Part shown: positions 33,672 through 45,509 of the stretch, piece by piece | How positions within the stretch are numbered: position 1 is the stretch's first letter | Layout of the letters: the number at the start of each line of letters is the position of its first letter | Source: Agapanthus africanus | Taxonomy: Eukaryota; Streptophyta; Magnoliopsida; Asparagales; Amaryllidaceae | Assembly (NCBI GenBank): GCA_030015575.1 | Contig: JASDDO010000018.1 | Span: forward strand, 381,543,908 to 381,607,907 | Direction: 5' to 3' | Length of the DNA stretch: 64,000 nt | The notes under the pieces: model-generated | What the model saw: the letters and a program-made list of their open reading frames with translations, nothing else | The model's database searches: none | Told to the model about the DNA's origin: nothing | Program-made: the position numbers and the translations under genes

Positions 33672-34690
33672 ACGAAGGAGGAGGAGGCGACGAGCGAGAG
33701 TTGGGGTTTTCTTTTCGCGCGGCCTTAGATTAGGGAATCAATTTCTGTTTTTTTTTTATTTTTAAAAACACCAATATTATTCTTACAGTTCCCACAATAG
33801 AGATTTCTCTGCCGGTACCGTTGGGCAATTTAAGTTTGCCACAAAAGTTGGGTTTTTCTGTATAATGCCCCTACGGTGTGCACCGTAAGTTGGTTTTTTT
33901 TTCTCGTATAACGCCCTTACGGTGTGCACCGTAGGGGCAAACAGTGCCCCTACGATTATAATCGTAGGAGATACCTAATACAGCCCTTATGGATTTTCTG
34001 AACCGTAGGAACAAGCCATCTTTACATTAGTGGAGTCTCACCACTTTATCTTTTAGCTAGATATTGATGGATAAGTTGGCTGGTAAAGCTGTCCTCTGTT
34101 TATATCATTTTTTATGCGGAATATTAATTCTAGGATTAATTTCTTGACCAACATGTTATAATATCATCTGTTTTATACCGATAAAATCATCAAGCTCTTG
34201 CTTTTGCTGTTTATAAGAACTTCGACGTCACTGTTAGCGACGGATAAAAACTTGCATGTGCTACATAATTTCTTCTTCTCTTTAAGAAAAATGCAAAATA
34301 TATTTCTGGGTTATAATTTTAACAAGTAGATATTTAAATCAAAGTTCTAGTTTTATTTTTCTTGTTTTTCGAAATTCTCTGTGGTTGACTTTGTTCAACT
34401 TAAAAGCTAGCTTCTGAAACTGTTGCAGGCTTGCAATATTTATCCTACTCACAGATGCATGGCTCTCACACTCACTGTTGACTTATGATTCACCATTTTC
34501 AAGACCATTCATCTTCTTGTTGACAATAATTAAAAGTCAACCCTTCCATTTTTGGAAAACGACACAAACCTAAGGTTGACAAAATTTAGCTATTAAGTCA
34601 AAATAATGAATAGCCTCGGTTGTAGCAACCACCTTAAAGTTAAATATGAAAGATGGGACTTTCAATGTTCAAAAACATTGATACATAAAA
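33672..34690. other. Unclassified AT-rich sequence
   Basis: No coding region, LTR or known repeat is recognised apart from the hairpin cluster at 33865-33968. It starts with a purine-rich stretch (ACGAAGGAGGAGGAGGCGAC) next to the LTR end. It may be host intergenic DNA or an old element. Confidence 0.4.
33865..33968. repeat. Cluster of related short palindromes
   Basis: TACGGTGTGCACCGTA at 33872-33887 and again at 33918-33933 (7-bp stem; the second is flanked by GCCC/GGGC to give a near-perfect 12-bp stem). CCTACGATTATAATCGTAGG at 33949-33968 is a perfect 20-bp palindrome. All share a GCCC(C/T)TACG start. Confidence 0.85.
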
Positions 34691-35010
34691 GGTGTAATAG
34701 CACAAAACACCCCTGTAGTTTATCCCGATGGCACTTACACCCACTCAAGTAACTTATTGGCATAAACACTCTCTCTGCTCATCGATTAGAACCCCAAAAA
34801 GATGCTTTAAACTGCTCAAAATCAATCCTAAACAAGTCAAATAATTCTCTAATTTTGTTTTAGATATTGTTTTTGTTGTTAAGAGTTGAATTCGAGCATT
34901 TTTTAAGGTTTCATCGATGAGCTAAGGGGGTCTTTATGCCAATAAATTACTTAAGGAGGTGTTAAGTGCCACACTGGGTAAACTAGAGGGGTGATTTGTG
35001 CAATTAACCC
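34691..35010. mobile_element. Mutator-type MITE with long terminal inverted repeats
   Basis: The first ~110 bp (GGTGTAATAGCACAAAACAC, then CCCCTGTAGTTTA) are the inverted copy of the last ~110 bp (...GATTTGTGCAATTAACCC). The inner halves also match around CATCGAT. Flanks TACATAAAA (34682-34690) and TACCTAAAA (35011-35019) form a 9-bp target duplication with one mismatch, the length made by Mutator-like transposases. Length 320 bp, no coding. Confidence 0.8.
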
Positions 35011-35730
35011 TACCTAAAATTAGTAATTGGAAAAGATAGATATATACTTAGTACAAGATAATAGCATGTGCGGTGAACATGAAAATAAGTATTATTAGCA
35101 TTGCATGTCAGAAAAACGGTTGTAAATTGTAACGTTTGCACCGTTTTATAAATTTGGTTTATAAAATTTCATCTTGTTTTCTAAAAAAAATGATTTAGAG
35201 AACTTTTTTTTTATTTAGAAAATGAATTGGTTAAAGTTTTTTTTTTGAAAAGCGATTTCATTCTTGAATTCTATCGCTTTTAATTCCTTCTTGCTTTCCC
35301 GACGGTCGAGTCTAGACGCAAGGGGGCCCGGAGTGCATCTTTCATCTTCATCTTGATTATCTTTGCAACCAATCTTCTGGGATTCGTTAAATCTCTGTTA
35401 GTTTCCTTTTAGGAGTACATCCTTTCATCTCTATCTTGATCCTCCATGCAACCTATCTTGATTTTTTCTTGATTCCATGAATTCATATTTGTTTTCCTCT
35501 TGCTTGCACCTTCTAATTTATCTCTTGCATACATTCTTGAAGCTATTCTTGTTTATTCTAATAACATTTGTTCCGGTTTTTGAAACTACTTGTCTTTCTG
35601 TTTTTCTTATCGCGATCTATTCCAGTCCACACCTTCTCATCAATTAGAGTGCTAGATGATGGAGCGCGACGACGAAACGTGATTGTATTATCCCGACCCT
35701 TTTCCTTACTCTATAACAACATCCACCTTG
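35011..35730. other. Unclassified sequence, possibly the internal end of an old chromovirus
   Basis: AT-rich with T-rich tracts and no open frame. Because a chromovirus-like polypurine context follows at 35735-35770, part of this may be the decayed 3' internal region of that element, but nothing in it is recognisable. Confidence 0.3.
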
Positions 35731-35734
35731 AGTA

Positions 35735-38115
35735 ATTTCGAGAACGAAATTATTTTTAAGGAGGATAGAATATAACAACTCCAAAATCCCTATCCATTGT
35801 ATGTTTTTTCTTTAATAAAATACCGCTTCTTTTTGAACACTAGCATATATTTAATTATTTTAAAATATATATAAGGGTGATCTTGCAATTGTTTTTTTAT
35901 TAATTTTTTAAACCTTCCATAACCTTAAAAAATGACCTAACAATTTCTTTTTAACTCCCACTTTTAATGCATAATTATTTAGAAATTATGCACCATTACA
36001 CCCATCCTTATTTGTTCCTCGTCTCCTTCTTTTCTTCCTCACAAATTTCTACTCTCTTTCTTCTCCCTCTTCATCTAGAGTTCTTGAAGAAGAACATGTA
36101 GAAACTCTATCAAAAAGTCTTGCTACTGACGTGAGGATATCAGTGGATAGATGAGACCGGTGACGATACCGCTAGTGTGTGTAAGTCCCCTCTTCTCCTT
36201 TCTTACTTCACTAGAAACTCATCCCCTTACCATGCCTCCTTCATTTCAAAACTTGTGATGCCCGATTAATCACATATTAAAGTATTTACTTTATAAATAA
36301 AAATGTTTGTATAAAAAGCATATATGTAGTTATAATTTGTTGCATAGAAGTTTGATAGCATCTCAATTCTTATAATGATTTTCTTTTGAGAATCCTAAAT
36401 AATGATAAAAATAATTTTTGGACACTGACACCTCTTGGTGATAGATTTATAATTAATTTTTTTTATTCTGAAATTCTAAGAAAATTAGGTAAAGTAATAG
36501 ATAAATTTTTACAAGCGCTATGAAATTTTCCGAATCAAAACGGAATATAGATTAAGATTTTCATTGCAATTTTAGCGCTGTTTTGCAAATACTGAAAATT
36601 GTTTTTAAAGGCTTTCTTCGAAAAGCCATAACTTTATTTTCAGTGATGCAAACTAAGTGTTTTAAAATTTTTTGACATTTAGATCGAAAGATCTAGATTT
36701 TCTTAATTCAGCCGATCTTTGAAAAACGACAGAATTAACTCAATTCTATCTTTTTAAATCATGTGTTGAATTTGGACAGAATCTGTTCTAATTTGCGCAC
36801 TGTTTTTTCCAAATGACATAACTCGAGCTGCAGAAGTCGGTTTTTGACGAACCTTAAATGTATGGATACCAAATTGGCAGACCTAAAATTTTCTTATATA
36901 TTCCATGACTCGGAAATGTGTATATCGATCCGGTATATGCTTTGCAAGTCACCCCATAGTTGCTGTCGGGATGCCACGTGCGTATGCCTATTCATTTTGA
37001 AAAGAAAGGTTTTTAGAAATTCGGCACACATGAACTTATTCCTCATCCCTTTCTTTTCTTTCTCACAAATTTCTACTCTCTCCCTTCTTCTAGAGTCCTC
37101 AAAGAAAAACGCGGAGAAACTCTATCAAAAAGTCTCTCTAGTGACGCAAGGCTATCGGTGGATAGACGAGACCTGTGACGATATCGCTAGTGTTTGTAAG
37201 TCCCCTCTCCTCCTTCCTTTCTCCACTTGAAACTCATCCCCTTATCGGTGGATAGACGAGACCGGTAATGATTTCGCTAGTGTTTTTAAGTCCCCTCTCC
37301 TCCTTCCTTACTCCCTTTGAAACTCATCCCCTTACTATGCCTCCTTCATTTCAAAACTTGTGATGCCCGATTAATCACATATTAAAGTATTTACTTTACA
37401 AATTAAAATGTTTGTATAAAAAGCATATATGTAGTTATAATTTGTTGCATAGAAGTTTGATAGCATCTCAATTCTTATAATGATTTTCTTTTTGAGAATC
37501 CTAAATAATAATAAAAACTACTTTTTGGACACTAACACGTCTTTGTGATAGATTTATAATTAATTTTTTTATTATGAAATTCTAAGAAAATTAGGTAAAA
37601 TAATAGATAAATTTTTACATGTGCTATGAAAGTTTCTAAATCAAAACGGAACATAGATTAGGATTTTCGTTGCAATTTTAGCGTTGTTTTGCAAAAATTG
37701 AAAACTGTTTTTAAAGGCTTTCTTTGAAAAGCCATAAATTTATCTTTAGAGATCCAAACTAAGTGTTTTAAATTTTTTTGACATCTAGATCGAAAGATTT
37801 ATATTTTCTTAATTCAGCATGATCTCTGAAAACCAACAGAATTAACTCAATTCTGTCTTTTTAAATCATGTGTCGAATCTGGACAGAATCTGTCCTAATT
37901 TACGCACTATTTTTCAAAATGACATAACTCAAGCTACAAAACTCGGTTTTTAACGAACCTTAGATGTATGGATACAATATTGGCAGACCTATAATTTTCC
38001 TATATATTCTGTGACTCAGAAACGTGTATATAGATCTGATATATGCTTTGCAAGTCACTCCATAGTTGTTGTCAGGACATCACACATGGAAAAGATAGGT
38101 TTTTAATAATTCGAT
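35735..38115 (+). mobile_element. Old chromovirus-like LTR region with internal tandem duplication
   Basis: TTTCGAGAACGAAATTA then TTTAAGGAGGATAGAA (35735-35770) resembles the Tekay polypurine context at 26365-26400, and TATAACAACTCC at 35771 resembles the Tekay LTR start. The LTR-like body holds two copies of a ~1.1-kb unit, each with CTAGTGT(G/T)TGTAAGTCCCCTC. The right end is not defined. An old, heavily decayed fossil. Confidence 0.5.
36030..38115 (+). repeat. ~1.1-kb tandem duplication
   Basis: Landmark AACTTGTGATGCCCGATTAA occurs near 36250 and 37354, and CACAAATTTCTACTCTCT occurs near 36042 and 37066. A further ~90-bp duplication (ATCGGTGGATAGACGAGACC) lies inside the second copy at about 37154-37330. 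Copies are roughly 85-90 per cent alike by eye. Confidence 0.8.
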
Positions 38116-39351
38116 GCATGCGAGCTCGGTCTCGTTTTAAAATTTATAAACCGCAAGTGCAAAACGCATTGTAGCTAGCCGGCAACTACGGGTTGATCCA
38201 TAGAGAATTGGGATTAGGAGTTTTTATATCAAGTTCAAAGAGAAAAAATGGGTTTTGAATTGATTTGTCACAAAAACAAAAACAAAGTATAATAAAAGAA
38301 AACCGGTCGTGGCTCCGGTTCGGATGGTTGAATCGTGGTGAATTTTTCGATACTCCCTTGATCATGAGTTGTTCTCTTTTCTCATTAGAATTGAAATGAA
38401 GCATGGCTTGTCAAGACGTCTGCGAAGCATAAACCATCAAGATGATGAACTCATACGCGAGGGATGAAATGAATCCGTATTGTTTTTACTTACCGTTTGT
38501 ATGTCCGCGTATGAAGTATCAAAACTAAGCACAAGGGTTAGTAATCTTACATCATCAACATATACACAAATTAGCACAAGAGAGAAAAGTGGTTTAGTAT
38601 TAAACTTGCTAAGTGATTGGGTGATAGTATAGGGCATATGATTTAGGAAGTGTGTCAATCTAACTATCAATATACATACCCTATCTAAACACTTAGCAAA
38701 TTTAACACTAATTTGATTCTAACTTTAACATTGCTAAATGGTGATAATGAGAGAATAGGGTATATAATAAAGGTTACAAGTATCTATCAAAATCAAAATA
38801 CCATATCAAACATATCCATTAAACAATCTTCAAGCTACAATCTGTTTTTGAGCATATTAAACATTCACAAGAGAAGGAGGAAGGCAAAACCATTCATCTC
38901 ACATCCTCACCATCACCACAATCAAAGAAACTACTCAAACATCACAAAAGAGAAAATAAAAACACAAAAGAAGAACATGAATAAGAAAGTAAAGAAAATA
39001 GCAAGAAATTAAATAAAAGAGTTCAATTCTTTATTGACAAAATGGAGGGCTTGAGCTACAAGATAGATAGCAACTTCAACCTTCTTAATAGAGCACTCAA
39101 GTGAGAGCTCAAAGAGAAAAGAAGAAGAAGCTATCAAGTATTACACACAATTTCTCACTCCAAAATACAACCCAGAACTTAATCTGTGATTTGCTATATA
39201 TAGGCAACTCAAAATAAAAAAAAACAAACAATAAAAATAGACTGACAAGACAACAAGGGACCCACTAAAAGAGCACGAGACAAAATGGCGGAGACCGGGA
39301 CGCAAATTGCGGCCATATTGATTAAATTTGCGCCTAACTTAGGGAGAGTGG
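38116..39351. other. Unclassified sequence before element C
   Basis: No gene recognised. It contains ACCGCAAGTGCAAAACGC and GCCGGCAACTACGGGTTGAT (about 38150-38195), a phrase type common in plant repeats of unclear class. A minus-strand TATA-like GCCTATATATAGC lies at about 39195. The AT-rich open frames on both strands lack domain signals. Confidence 0.35.
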
Positions 39352-39689
39352 TGTTGGATATGTATGCCCTGGAGGCTATTATTGTATATATATACAAGTG
39401 GATGCTTGGACATATGTATGTATAGGACAATCTTGCTCGATATGATAGTATGTTATTTAGTTTGTCTTTATCTTAACATGTGCATATATTTTACTTGTTA
39501 TTACGTATCATTATTACATGTTGATAAAGCCCGTAGGATCATTGCTTGACTACTAGCATTGTGATGAAAATCATATTTGTGGGAGCTGGGTAGTCGATAA
39601 GCACATCCTTAAATTTTCCTAGTCATGGGAGTATCGAGACAGGGCATCGATACTCCGGTATAGACTGGTGTATACGTTTCGAGACCCCA
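39352..39689 (+). repeat. Element C 5' LTR, left part
   Basis: 338 bp aligning with the first part of element E's LTR: TATGCCCT(G/A)(G/A)AGGC, GTGGATGCTTGGACATAT, GTTGATAAAGCCC and GAGTATCGAGACAGGGCATC. Confidence 0.75.
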
Positions 39690-42600
39690 TGTCACGCCCC
39701 GCTTCCCAAAATACGGAATACGAGGGGTAGACAAGGCCAGCCATGCTCCTACGGTCAAGGAAATGTTCTGCCGTAGTCACACTTCGGCTTCTAGTTTTTC
39801 ATGGTAAACAGTAAATGATGCCCAGGTAATGAAAAATGCAGTAACTGAAAGAAACAATATAAAGAACTGACCTGAGGGGAAACAAACGAATATAACTCTG
39901 GATAGCTAATCAAGATGTCCGTGATGTAAGTCTAGTCCTGGTCCAGGCTAAATCTTCTCCTCACATTGAGCATGCATACTCAGGTCGTCAGAGCGACACA
40001 ATAGCAATATAATATATAAATTCATGTGACAATTCTAACAGTGATAATAGATAACAGTAGATCAATGGCAGTATGGGTATGAACATGCAGTAATCAATGC
40101 AGTGGAACAGTAAAAGCAGTAGAATGATATGCCACGTATGTCAACACAGTAAGTATGTATATCGATGCTATCATCCCTATCAGTCTCTAAGTCTCACTGT
40201 ACAGGTCACTAAACCTATCGTCAGTCCAAGTGTGAGAGTCAACCACTCGCGAGTGTCCTCCACCCAAGGGTAGAACCCAAGGGCAAGGGACCACGGGCCC
40301 AACATGTATATCACGGTAATAATCACATACCCTGTAAATCTCTATATATCTCCCTAAATATATAAGCCGGCATGGGACTCCCGAGATTCTGTTGAACTCA
40401 TACTTAAACTACCCCACACCCCGTGGTCTACATCAAACGCTAACCATAACCCTAAATACCAATCGGTCCGTGACAAGTCTGCGCGAGAACTGGAAGCAGG
40501 ACCTCCATCAAGCACATCCCGACTAATACCTAAGATAAATGGCAGTGTCTGGTGCCTTATCTGTGACACCCGTGCAAGAGCTTCCATAAGTGTCCCATAC
40601 CACTTATAGTCACACGTACACGTGTCCCACAGACGTCGACAATGCAATATAATTATAAGGTTCACTGATTGTGTACAAGTACGTATCACTTTCACTTATT
40701 CACTGATACACGAACATTAACGTACTTGCCACAATCATCACTAAAACCTAACACTGGGTAAATGCACGTTATCATTATGTTATCAAATGCAGTGACATGT
40801 ATATGATATGATGCGTGAACAGTATGTAAAGCATGATTAAGGTGTCATAAAATAGTATTCTATCAGTTGCACGATTTATCATGAATCGTATGGTTACAAT
40901 TTAGTGAAACAGTGTACAGGTAATAATTAGTATGTTCAGTTGTCTATCCATCGAATTTAGTTTCATGCCAATCAGGTTCCAGGATCACTAATTATAGCCC
41001 TTTCATTTTAAGCGTTCACGGCTGGAAATCCGGTTTCAGAATCAGAAGTCCGTTTCGCAACGCATTTTAATCCCAATTGGGATCAGATTTTAGCGATGCT
41101 ACAGTTAGATGAAATCTAGGGTTTTCAACGCAATAGATGGATCTTCAATCGCATCTGCACGTTAGGAGTTATACACTGTTTAACATTAATATGTCATCTC
41201 AGAATCTGTTCAGGACTGTTATACGTCCACATCTATTAAATTACAGATTAATTAACAAACGATAACGAAATAGGATGAAACCACTTGCGTTGTCTAGATA
41301 ACAGCTTCACCTATAATAAACAGTGGAGTTCCGCAATCTACGAGTTAAGAAAACAGGGTGGTGTTCATTACGGGACAGTAAACAACAACTGGAGTAGCTC
41401 TGGACTGCAGTCCAGAGTCGCACTCCGATCCAATTATTGACACATTTTGAGTACAGAAATATTTGGAAACTAGCATAGGGTTAAAGTTCGTCGAGTCGGC
41501 TTCTATTTAAGCCCTCGAACGCATCATTCCAGTGTGTATACAATTTATGGCGATTTTAACGGTTTTCAGGTACAATAATATTCCAGTTTCACGAGTAAAC
41601 TTGGGGGTAGTCGTTTTAGTCATTAACGGTCATATTTTCCAACGAAATTCACACACTAGATTCATAGCCATACGGGCCAGATTATACAGTTGAATTCCGC
41701 CAATTTAAATGATGATTTCCATTGAGAACATGTATCGAACAGTTGCGACGTAATATTTAACAGAAAAGTAAAACATGGGGTATACACGATTGTAATTTGT
41801 AATTATCATAAAGTAGCATGTAGCAAGTAGAGAACTTTTCTGGAAATGTGTCGACAATAATACTGCAGTGGTATCAGCACGATCGCGCCACGAACGCAGC
41901 ACCGGCTCAGTCCTTTGGAATCCGACAATTTCACTCGATCTAGCTGCTCTTCGTGCCCTCCTTTTCTTCACTGCTTCACGCTGTTCCTTGATTTGATGTG
42001 AGAGAGGGTGAGACGCTAATAAAGGGAGAGAAATTTAGAGAGAGAGGAAGAGAGAATTAGAGAGAGAGAGGGGGGGAATTAGAAAGAGAGAGAGAGAATT
42101 AGAGAAATTGAGAGAGAGAGAGAGGGAATTAGAGAGAAAGAACATGGGTGAGATGAGAGAGAGGGAATAGAATGAATGAGAATTAAGTGGTGATTAATAG
42201 GATTTTAAAAGGGATTAATGGGGGAAATTAATTGGGATTAAAGAGGCATTAACATGGTGGTTTAATAGGAATTTATAGAGGAGATTTGGGTTTGGATTTG
42301 AAGGGATTTAAAAGAAATGAGGTGGGATAATTGTTATTTTAATGGGCTGGGGAGGGAAAATGGGCTCGGGCCAAGGGATAAGATAGTAGGGAAAAGAAAG
42401 GGGTCGGGCTTGGGATTTTAAGTGAATGAGAAAAGGATTAGAGGAGTGGGCCGGCTTTGGACTTGGGAAAAGTAACGGCTGGGCTAAAAATGAACAAGAA
42501 AGGGGATAATAAAAGAGGAAGGGAATGAGGGTTTGGGTTTTATTGATAGAAGAAAATGGGGTTTAGAAGAAATAAATTTATAAATAAAATAAATAAAATT

Positions 42601-42693
42601 ATAAATAAAATTAATAATTTATAATTAAGAATAAATAGAATTCTAAAGTAACAGAATACAAATTTGGTATAAAAGGGGCTGGGTATCATATCA
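39690..42693 (-). repeat. LTR of the pol-less element (3' LTR, ~3.0 kb)
   Basis: Minus-strand start near 42693 (TGATATGATACCCAGCC) and end at 39690 (GCGGGGCGTGACA). It aligns with 45510-46545 over the first ~1030 bp in the + view. It contains the purine-rich tract at 42000-42145. Confidence 0.75.
42000..42145 (+). repeat. GA-rich microsatellite tract
   Basis: (GA)n runs with GGAAGAG and GAATTAG interruptions. On the element's own (minus) strand this is a CT-rich tract within the LTR. Confidence 0.85.
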
Positions 42694-42725
42694 TACCACC
42701 CTTACAAAAATTTCGTCATCGAAAT
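42694..42725 (-). promoter_or_regulatory. Polypurine tract context of the pol-less element
   Basis: On the minus strand it reads GACGAAATTTTTGTAAGG followed by GTGGTA and the LTR. The first 18 bases are identical to the sequence before the Tekay 3' LTR. Confidence 0.75.
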
Positions 42726-43901
42726 TTAAAATAAACGATAAATAATACAAACATAGACGAAAGCTATTATATTGCAACTAACACATAAAGTTTTACTTGA
42801 AATAGGCGGATGAAGAAATTTGAAGGTTTATATATGTAAGAACATCATACAAAAATATAGGTTTAAATAAGTATAAGACAAGAACAACTACAAAGGCAAC
42901 CTATGAGAATAGCAATAACAACAATAATGAACAATGATATTCGAGGCTTACTCGATAAAATCGAAACTCAAATATATGCACATATACGTATATCAAAAGT
43001 AGCACATCAGAAATAGTAAGTATAAGGCACCCTACTCGAAAAATAAAGTAACGACAATAAAATAGTGAAAGATTTGTCTGTAGGTTAAAACATTTTAGGA
43101 CTATATATCGATCTAATAGTTTTAAAATAACTTAGAAAACTCATTTCGTGAAAATAAGAAACATGGAATAAAAATATGCGCGGTGTAAGGTTGCGCTACT
43201 GAAAATGAGAATAATAATAGTGTACTTAAAATACATAAAGCGGAGTAATCAATAACACGTACTCTTTGATAAATACAAAGTAATGGAAACTAAATTTTCG
43301 AATAACAGTGTCCCTAAATATAGTTAGGGTAACAGGGAAAACAAAAAGAGGTATATGGCTAGCTAGGGTGACGATTACAAGGGAAGGTGGCTCATTCAGA
43401 AGGTCGGAGTATGGCGGCTTTAGGCTGAGGATCAAGGGGATTGGGATCGGGTCAGCACAGGAAGTAAGGGTGAGCAACAAAGGACTACAAGGGGAAAGTA
43501 TAGGGAGGATAACGGTCGGTACATCCCATGAATCAAGAATTTGAAGGGTTAGCGAACTCGGAAGTTTCACAAGAAATGTTCTCCTCCCAGAAGGATCTCA
43601 AACGGGGCACAGACGAGGGATGAAGGGTGGACCTCTAGAAGATCGGGTGTGGTACTGGTTAATCTCAGTGAGTGTTAAGACAATGTAAGGAGTAGGAGTG
43701 GACAGATCTCAGTAGGAAGAATAATTGTATAGAAGAAATATCAAACATCAAGGGAACTAAGAAGATCGATGGATTAGCGAACTCAACAATTTATTTCATT
43801 TCAAAAGATTTTAATCAAAACATTCTCAAAGACGAGAAGTGGCCCTAAACTATACACAGTTTTATTTGGCCAGAAAAAGACAACATCTAAAAGAAATCCC
43901 G
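42726..43901. other. Internal non-coding part of the pol-less element
   Basis: AT-rich. No motif of pol is seen. A minus-strand open stretch at 43226-43570 (114 codons) has no recognisable domain and is probably chance. Confidence 0.4.
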
Positions 43902-44507
43902 TCAGTCGCGGTTGTGGAGATTCAGCAGGTTGCGGTAGGCTCGCGCGCTCAGGTAGGGACGTCCATTTCCATAGCGCCTCGCGGGGCCCGCCATTGGGAG
44001 TTCTTCCACAGCAGGCTCTTGTCCATCTGGTCCTTCTTCCTCGGCTGGATCTTCTTCATCAAGATCTGATTCCATGGGATTCTCTTCTATGGGATTTTCC
44101 TCCGCTGGATTTCCTTCTATCGGGTCTTCCTCGGGATCTTCCTCTATCGGGTTCTCTTCAGGATCTTCTTCCTCTTCGTCGGGATCGCCTATCATGTTAA
44201 ACTCTGGGACGGCTGCTCCTTCATCCTCTGAATCGTTGTTTTCGAAATTGATCTGGGGACCGTTGATCTCATCGTCAGAATTCATCGGCGTGTGGTCTAA
44301 GGAAACGCATGACTGTGCATCCTCATCTAGATGCGGCGCTGCTCCAGGGTGGGCCATGGCCTGAAAAGAAAGAGTCATGATTAGACAGTGGAATACATCA
44401 AGAAAATAGCTCAGTGTACGAAGTATAGGAAAATGTGCGGTGGCAGAAACTGAAAGATCAGGATTAAAATGCTGTGATAATGAATAGTATAAATAAGGGG
44501 AAAGCAA
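43902..44507 (-). pseudogene. Acidic repeat protein of the pol-less element
   Basis: The credible part probably starts at MAHPGAAPHLDEDAQSCVSL (about 44358). It then has a strongly acidic run (PDEEEEDPEENPIEEDPEED, PIEGNPAEENPIEENPMESD) with a five- to seven-residue NPIEEDPEE-type repeat, and ends in a short basic tail (ARRYGNGRPYLSARAYRNLL). Short acidic frames of this kind sit near gag in some plant gypsy elements; the role is unknown. The upstream hydrophobic residues of the longer open stretch are doubtful. The DNA repeat (CTTCYTCNGGRTC) could also have grown by slippage. Confidence 0.5.
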
Positions 44508-44799
44508 GAGAATGATTCAAACATTACGATTCAAAGTTTTTATTTCATTCAACTAAAAGTTCGATGGATACAAGATTTCAAACGGAAAGAAATATTTATA
44601 AGAGGGTGATAACATTATTACTGAAATTAGAAAACATGAAAATTCTTCTTTGATTGCTCGACCGCTACATCCTCGTCATGCGAATTGAATCCTGTGTTGG
44701 GTCCGCTTTATCCTCGAAGCGCGAACTACGCAATAATCGTCACTCGGCAGAAGTAGGGAGTGTGGACGAATCTACTCCATGTAGCTCTTTCCTTTTTGG

Positions 44800-45160
44800 T
44801 CAACCGTTGATAAGATGTCTGCTGGACCCACAAATCAGACATTTCCCTTGGGCGCGGCGACAATCCCTCTGAAGATGTCCTGGCCTCTTACAGTACCCAC
44901 AACATGGGGTCTTCTGCTGCTTCTGTCGCGGGGAAACAAATTGGCGATTCATCATCTTCTCTTTTCCTCGTCTAACGGGGATCCCTTTATGATTGGAGAC
45001 TCCCGCTGGTGCCTGATTCACCTGCCTTCTCAGTCCTTCAGCTAACAAGTCGTTCGTTCGCTCCTGGGCTTCCTTCAGACCTTGCAGTAAACTCAGGATC
45101 TCAACGGTCTAATTTTGGGGAGTGGAGATAAAGGAAGAGTTGCTGGAAGACATGATCCTG
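44800..45160 (-). pseudogene. Short gag-like region with zinc knuckle
   Basis: Near 45155 there is a start-like MSSSNSSFISTPQN. The open segment from 45048 (MLAEGLRRQVNQAPAGVSNH) leads to CGYCKRPGHLQRDC (44860-44901), a perfect CX2CX4HX4C knuckle, and then CLICGSSRHLING. A zinc knuckle of this kind and spacing is the nucleic-acid-binding end of gag; compare CTYCKRTGHMMKDC in the Tekay element. No capsid domain is recognised. It probably derives from a Tekay-like gag. Confidence 0.6.
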
Positions 45161-45487
45161 AAACAATAATTTTGAGGATGATATAAGGCACAAGCTATAA
45201 GGATATAATATGGATTGGACAAAGATTCAAGAATATCAGATGTGATGAAATTTATTACAAGCGGAAAATCAACTGTGTGACTCCAAGTCACTTAAACAGA
45301 GTATGGTAGTGTAATCGTGATGTAGTTCGCAATTACAACCACGAAACTTTGCCAAGTCACCTGAAACTCTAGTGAATGGATAGCAGAACACTCAATGTGA
45401 ATATGGATTAAGAATATCAAGTTTACAATCTAGACCGATTGTCAAGCTATACGCGGAAAACTGCAATCCCAATCGAAGCAAAACCTG

Positions 45488-45503
45488 GGCTCTGATACCA
45501 ACT
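45488..45503 (-). promoter_or_regulatory. Primer-binding site of the pol-less element
   Basis: On the minus strand it reads TTGGTATCAGAGCCC. TGGTATCAGAGC is the complement of the initiator tRNA-Met 3' end, the usual primer of plant LTR elements. It lies about 6 bp inside the right LTR border at 45510. Confidence 0.85.
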
Positions 45504-45509
45504 AAACCA

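Noticed and set aside
36844-37230. 128-codon open frame as a host gene
   Set aside because: It crosses the tandem-duplicated LTR-like region, has no domain, and its counterpart in the other repeat copy is not open.
33672-39351. Host gene in the only sizeable region outside named elements
   Set aside because: No open frame longer than about 130 codons, no domain, no exon-like composition; the region is AT-rich with repeats.
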